A DNA stretch of 15,895 nucleotides from FEN-987 sp049521055. GTDB lineage: Archaea > Thermoproteota > Bathyarchaeia > 40CM-2-53-6. A program made the position numbers and the translations under genes. Below, piece by piece: positions 13,771 through 15,895 of the stretch. The stretch is from the NCBI GenBank assembly GCA_049521055.1, contig JBEKPE010000038.1, positions 1 through 15,895 of the forward strand, read 5' to 3'. The notes under the pieces are model-generated. The model was not told the origin of the DNA, ran no database searches, and worked only from the letters and a program-made list of their open reading frames with translations. Within the stretch, counting starts at the first letter, position 1; each line of letters begins with the position of its first letter.

Positions 13771-14088
13771 TTATAGATGAAGGAGCAGGGCGACGGTGGC
13801 GATTGCCGTAAGGATGCTGAGGTATATGGCTCCGCGAACCTTCTCCTCCTTGATTGAGTTCAGGAAGCAAACGCGTTGTGACTTTACTATGGTTTTGGTG
13901 AGATGTGTTGCTATGAATCCAACTCCGCCGCCTATGACGAAAATGATTGTCGTGTAGACCGTCGGGGAGAGTTCTCTGATGAAAACTGGCATGGCGCCAT
14001 AGGTCAGGGCCATTTCTACTCCCATGGCTACGGCTGTGAATACTTGTTGTCTGGCGGTTGCCAGAAGGGATGTGGTTATTCGCTCCAT
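13771..14088 (-). CDS. Three-helix small membrane protein
   Basis: The product is 105 aa from ATG 14088, with AGGAG 9 nt upstream. Hydrophobic helices lie at about residues 15-35 (QQVFTAVAMGVEMALTYGAM), 42-62 (VYTTIIFVIGGGVGFIATHL) and 86-104 (AIYLSILTAIATVALLLHL). A short basic loop KTIVKSQRVCFLNSIKEEK separates helices two and three. I do not recognise the family. It converges with the TnpB element and has its own TATA box. An inverted repeat in its 5' region covers the ribosome binding site, so expression may be controlled at the operator or RNA level. Confidence 0.6.
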   Translation of the reverse strand: MERITTSLLATARQQVFTAVAMGVEMALTYGAMPVFIRELSPTVYTTIIFVIGGGVGFIATHLTKTIVKSQRVCFLNSIKEEKVRGAIYLSILTAIATVALLLHL

Positions 14089-14091
14089 TAT

Positions 14092-14126
14092 ATGTGTCTC
14101 CTATGTCGATATACGTCTAGACACAT
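14092..14126. promoter_or_regulatory. Inverted repeat over the ribosome binding site of the 13771-14088 gene
   Basis: ATGTGTCT at 14092-14099 is exactly complementary to AGACACAT at 14119-14126. On the minus-strand mRNA one arm overlaps the AGGAG of the ribosome binding site. The TATA box at about 14140-14149 (ATATTATAAG) puts the start site near 14120, around the other arm. Either a DNA operator or an RNA hairpin would fit. A second AGACAC copy follows at 14128-14133. Confidence 0.4.
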
Positions 14127-14139
14127 TAGACACTCACCC

Positions 14140-14149
14140 TTATAATATT
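14140..14149 (-). promoter_or_regulatory. TATA box of the 13771-14088 gene
   Basis: The minus-strand ATATTATAAG is centred about 55 bp before the ATG at 14088. Together with the AGGAG site it implies a leader of roughly 30 nt. Confidence 0.5.
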
Positions 14150-14434
14150 GTCGCTCGAATTGCGATATGGTCTGAGTTCAATGGGTCTAGGACTTTTCAG
14201 ATAGGCGGCTGTCGACTCGAGAGTTGAGCCAGATCTTATCCCAGTAAGATATTTGATTCAACATTGGAACATGTTTCACACCTGTCGCAGGCAGCTGATT
14301 CCTGTTCCCGGGATATTGACGACGCTTTGCCTCTTTGCAATTCACTAAGACGATTTTCCAGACGAGAATCAGCATTCCTCACAGGAAAAAGGCTTAATTC
14401 AACGCGGCCAGCACAACGGATTTCGCCCAGGAAC
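14150..14434. other. Intergenic stretch upstream of tRNA-Phe
   Basis: No gene is supported here. Short frames on both strands lack ribosome binding sites and recognisable motifs. Near 14385-14398 the sequence AAAAAGGCTTAATTC is a possible promoter for tRNA-Phe, about 40 bp upstream of its first base. Confidence 0.5.
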
Positions 14435-14465
14435 GCCGAGGTAGCTCAGCCTGGGAGAGCACCCG

Positions 14466-14485
14466 ACTTGACCAACAAGGGTGAA
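14466..14485 (+). other. tRNA-Phe intron 1 (anticodon stem, after position 30)
   Basis: The 20-nt intron splits the 5' strand of the anticodon stem. Its junctions form a canonical core: a perfect 4-bp central helix CACC (exon) with GGTG (intron), flanked by 3-nt bulges CGA and AAG with the cut inside each. An inner CTT/AAG stem lies beyond. The splice position is unique. Confidence 0.85.
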
Positions 14486-14501
14486 GCTGAAGACCGGGTT
14501 G

Positions 14502-14528
14502 ACCACCCCAATTAATGGATGGGCCCAG
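14502..14528 (+). other. tRNA-Phe intron 2 (variable loop)
   Basis: The 27-nt intron lies in the variable loop (edges ambiguous by one base). With this placement exon GGGT pairs with intron GCCC (one G-U), with 3-nt bulges TGA and AGT. An inner stem of CCA with TGG, one mismatch and then CC with GG completes a near-canonical bulge-helix-bulge. Removal leaves TTGTC as the variable loop. Confidence 0.8.
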
Positions 14529-14714
14529 TCGCGGATTCAAATCCCGCCCTCGGCACCAATTCCATTTCCTACGAAGTTTCTGTAATGCTCGTTCGCCTTC
14601 GGCAAAGTGTTTGGGGTAGTCGTAACTGGGTTGATTCAGTCTCATTTTGAGGTTGTCTCGAAAAGGCACATATCCACGTAGTCCAAATTATCCTGTACAG
14701 TTTGGCGTATGTAA

Positions 14715-15895
14715 ATGTCTAAGCTCCGGGCCGAGCCGCTATTTGTTGTCCTATTATGCGCTCTGGTGGCGGTCGGCTCGGTCGGGCAATTGTGGACATG
14801 GTATGCTACCGCAGCCCCAGTTTGTCAAGTGCAAATTACAGGAATTGATTTCCCTGCGAGTGCCCAATTGAATCAGACCCTCCTGATCTCGACGCACCTC
14901 ATGTTAACCTGCAATCCTGTCAACCAGAATGTCGTTGCTGAAGTTGACGTCGTCTCGGCTGATACGGGGAAGACTATCACAACGAATAGTACTGGAATCG
15001 GCGTTATTCAGGTCGCGACCCCACCCTATATCAAGATTGTAAACGTTACAGTCATGGATGCCGTTAGAACACCTTCGGAAGTTGTCAATTGGGGGCTGCA
15101 GATACTTGCTTGGGTTTTTGCCGGCACTAGCGCCACAGCGAACGTTAGCCAGTTGATTCATGTCCAAGTAGGTGTGGCACAAGTTACGCCGACGACATCA
15201 ACTGAAGTGACTCAAAGTCAGACCAGCATTACAACTTCCTCAACGTCGACCAACTTTGGGGTCATCGGTGGTGCGATCGTGCTAGCTGTCGCGCTGGCCC
15301 TGTTGGCCTCTCTAGTGTTTCTGATGAGGCGGAGGAAGAAGAAATCGGCAATGGTTGATCATGTCGGCGGTCCGCAAGGCGAAAAACATGAGTCTCAGGC
15401 TGTTCCCGTTGGAGCAACGACAGACAGTTTCTCAACCGGTTACTTGGAATTAGACGCTCTTCTCGGTGGAGGCCTACCATATGGTTATGCCATCGTCCTC
15501 GTGTCGCCTCCCTGCGACGAAAGAGACCTACTCTTCAGAAAGATAATCGAATCCAGCTTGTCGTCGGGGAACTCAGTATTCTTCATGTCACGTGACTTGG
15601 GGAGAAGCCAAGACGTGGCCAAGCGGTATACGAGTAACTGCTACGTTCTGACTACCCAGGCTGACAAGATCGCTCCTAGCTCACCCAACGTTTCCAAAAT
15701 ATCGAGCGTTCTAAACCTGAACGATCTAAACATCTCCTTCAGTAACGCCCTCGGCGCGACTCCTAATCCTAGCACACGAAAAATACTCATCGTCGACCTG
15801 CTCTCTGACGTACTCCTCGAGCACAGAGCACTCACGACCCGCAAATGGCTGGATGATTTTATCGCTAGGCGCAAATCGGAGGGTTTCACGATTCT
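14715..15895 (+). CDS. Membrane-anchored KaiC/RecA-like protein lacking a P-loop (3' end outside window)
   Basis: The first 393 codons are present, from ATG 14715. Residues 9-25 form a signal or anchor helix. Residues 30-155 look like an extracellular beta-domain with C37 and C66, and 156-180 are a Thr/Ser-rich linker. Residues 182-204 are a transmembrane helix followed by MRRRKKK, so the rest is cytoplasmic. From about 238 the sequence follows the RecA/KaiC fold: STGYLELDALLGGGLPYGYA, the region where Walker A belongs (VSPPCDERDLLF, about 263-274), then VFFMSRDLGRSQDVAKRY and a Walker B strand KILIVDLLSD (D361). Walker A has no GxxGxGK[T/S], so ATP hydrolysis is unlikely by the normal mechanism. 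An in-frame TAA directly precedes the ATG. Signal transduction across the membrane is inferred. Confidence 0.82.
   Translation, partial: MSKLRAEPLFVVLLCALVAVGSVGQLWTWYATAAPVCQVQITGIDFPASAQLNQTLLISTHLMLTCNPVNQNVVAEVDVVSADTGKTITTNSTGIGVIQVATPPYIKIVNVTVMDAVRTPSEVVNWGLQILAWVFAGTSATANVSQLIHVQVGVAQVTPTTSTEVTQSQTSITTSSTSTNFGVIGGAIVLAVALALLASLVFLMRRRKKKSAMVDHVGGPQGEKHESQAVPVGATTDSFSTGYLELDALLGGGLPYGYAIVLVSPPCDERDLLFRKIIESSLSSGNSVFFMSRDLGRSQDVAKRYTSNCYVLTTQADKIAPSSPNVSKISSVLNLNDLNISFSNALGATPNPSTRKILIVDLLSDVLLEHRALTTRKWLDDFIARRKSEGFTI

Larger units (their letters stand above)
14435..14558 (+). tRNA. tRNA-Phe (GAA) with two non-canonical introns
   Basis: Acceptor GCCGAGG pairs with CCTCGGC, the D-arm is GCTC-AGCCTGGGA-GAGC, the discriminator is A and CCA is encoded (14556-14558). 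The anticodon stem only forms (CCCGG with CCGGG, loop CTGAAGA) if 20 nt at 14466-14485 are removed, giving anticodon GAA at 14489-14491. The variable loop only shortens to the usual 5 nt if a further 27 nt at about 14502-14528 are removed. The mature tRNA is then 77 nt with CCA. The T-stem has A opposite C at the pair next to the T-loop (positions 53-61), where G-C is nearly universal. The fit to a mature tRNA-Phe is otherwise complete. Confidence 0.9.

Noticed and set aside
13406..13870. 154-codon minus-strand frame opposite the tnpB 3' end
   Set aside because: It overlaps both tnpB and the 13771-14088 gene in other frames and has no motif; it is a shadow of coding sequence.
14264..14515. 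Plus-strand frame containing AEVAQPGRAPDL
   Set aside because: It is a second classic artefact, produced by reading through the 5' half of a tRNA gene. There is no ribosome binding site.
14394..14669. Minus-strand frame across tRNA-Phe containing GRDLNPRLGPS
   Set aside because: This peptide is the well-known artefact of translating the T-arm and 3' end of a tRNA gene antisense. The region is explained by tRNA-Phe.

Overview
The window reads as archaeal DNA, most likely from the Thermoproteota/TACK side (a Bathyarchaeia- or Nitrososphaeria-like genome). The lineage is an inference; the archaeal call is firm. Support comes from two tRNA genes interrupted by introns at non-canonical positions (one junction forms a clear bulge-helix-bulge), TATA-box promoters just upstream of leaderless or short-leader genes, frequent GTG/TTG starts, and archaeal families (DUF123 GIY-YIG protein, TrmB-like regulator, KaiC/RecA-like membrane protein, solo TnpB). 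Small zinc-ribbon proteins are unusually common.

Layout. 1-653 (-) is a sugar-phosphate nucleotidyltransferase cut by the window edge, divergent from a DUF123 gene (727-1185 +). A TrmB-like regulator (1187-1990 -) lies downstream of an ABC exporter operon (2100-3823 -). The ATPase gene of that operon carries frameshifts in Walker A and near its C-terminus; the permease is intact. An 18-bp perfect palindrome sits just upstream of the operon's TATA box. 3955-5428 is an island of small minus-strand genes: a 109-aa membrane protein, a 28-aa zinc ribbon, a 50-aa Lmo0937-like membrane protein, a truncated copy of the 109-aa gene and a 68-aa double zinc ribbon. 5430-7750 is sparse and decaying: a frameshifted KaiC-like remnant, a 128-aa conserved-looking protein, a PD-(D/E)XK-like protein, a frameshifted small ORF and a pyrimidine-rich tract.

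7754-7862 (-) is tRNA-Ala(GGC) with a D-arm intron. It is followed by two tandem genes for surface proteins (8048-10251 +), both built as signal peptide, Thr/Ser-rich stalk, transmembrane helix and cytoplasmic zinc ribbon. Next come a single-pass membrane protein (-), a 36-aa protein overlapping a winged-helix regulator with a related N-terminus (+), and a large soluble protein combining three zinc ribbons, a winged helix and a transglutaminase-like domain (11219-12352 -). A solo TnpB (12502-13710 +) with 3' stem-loops, a three-helix membrane protein (-), tRNA-Phe(GAA) with two introns (14435-14558 +) and the start of a membrane-anchored KaiC-like protein without a recognisable P-loop (14715 to the end) complete the window.

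No classical defence, CRISPR or metabolic cluster is visible. The most distinctive themes are envelope and signalling proteins carrying zinc ribbons, the doubly interrupted tRNA-Phe, and repeated single-base losses in or beside short base runs, which may be either assembly error or real gene decay.
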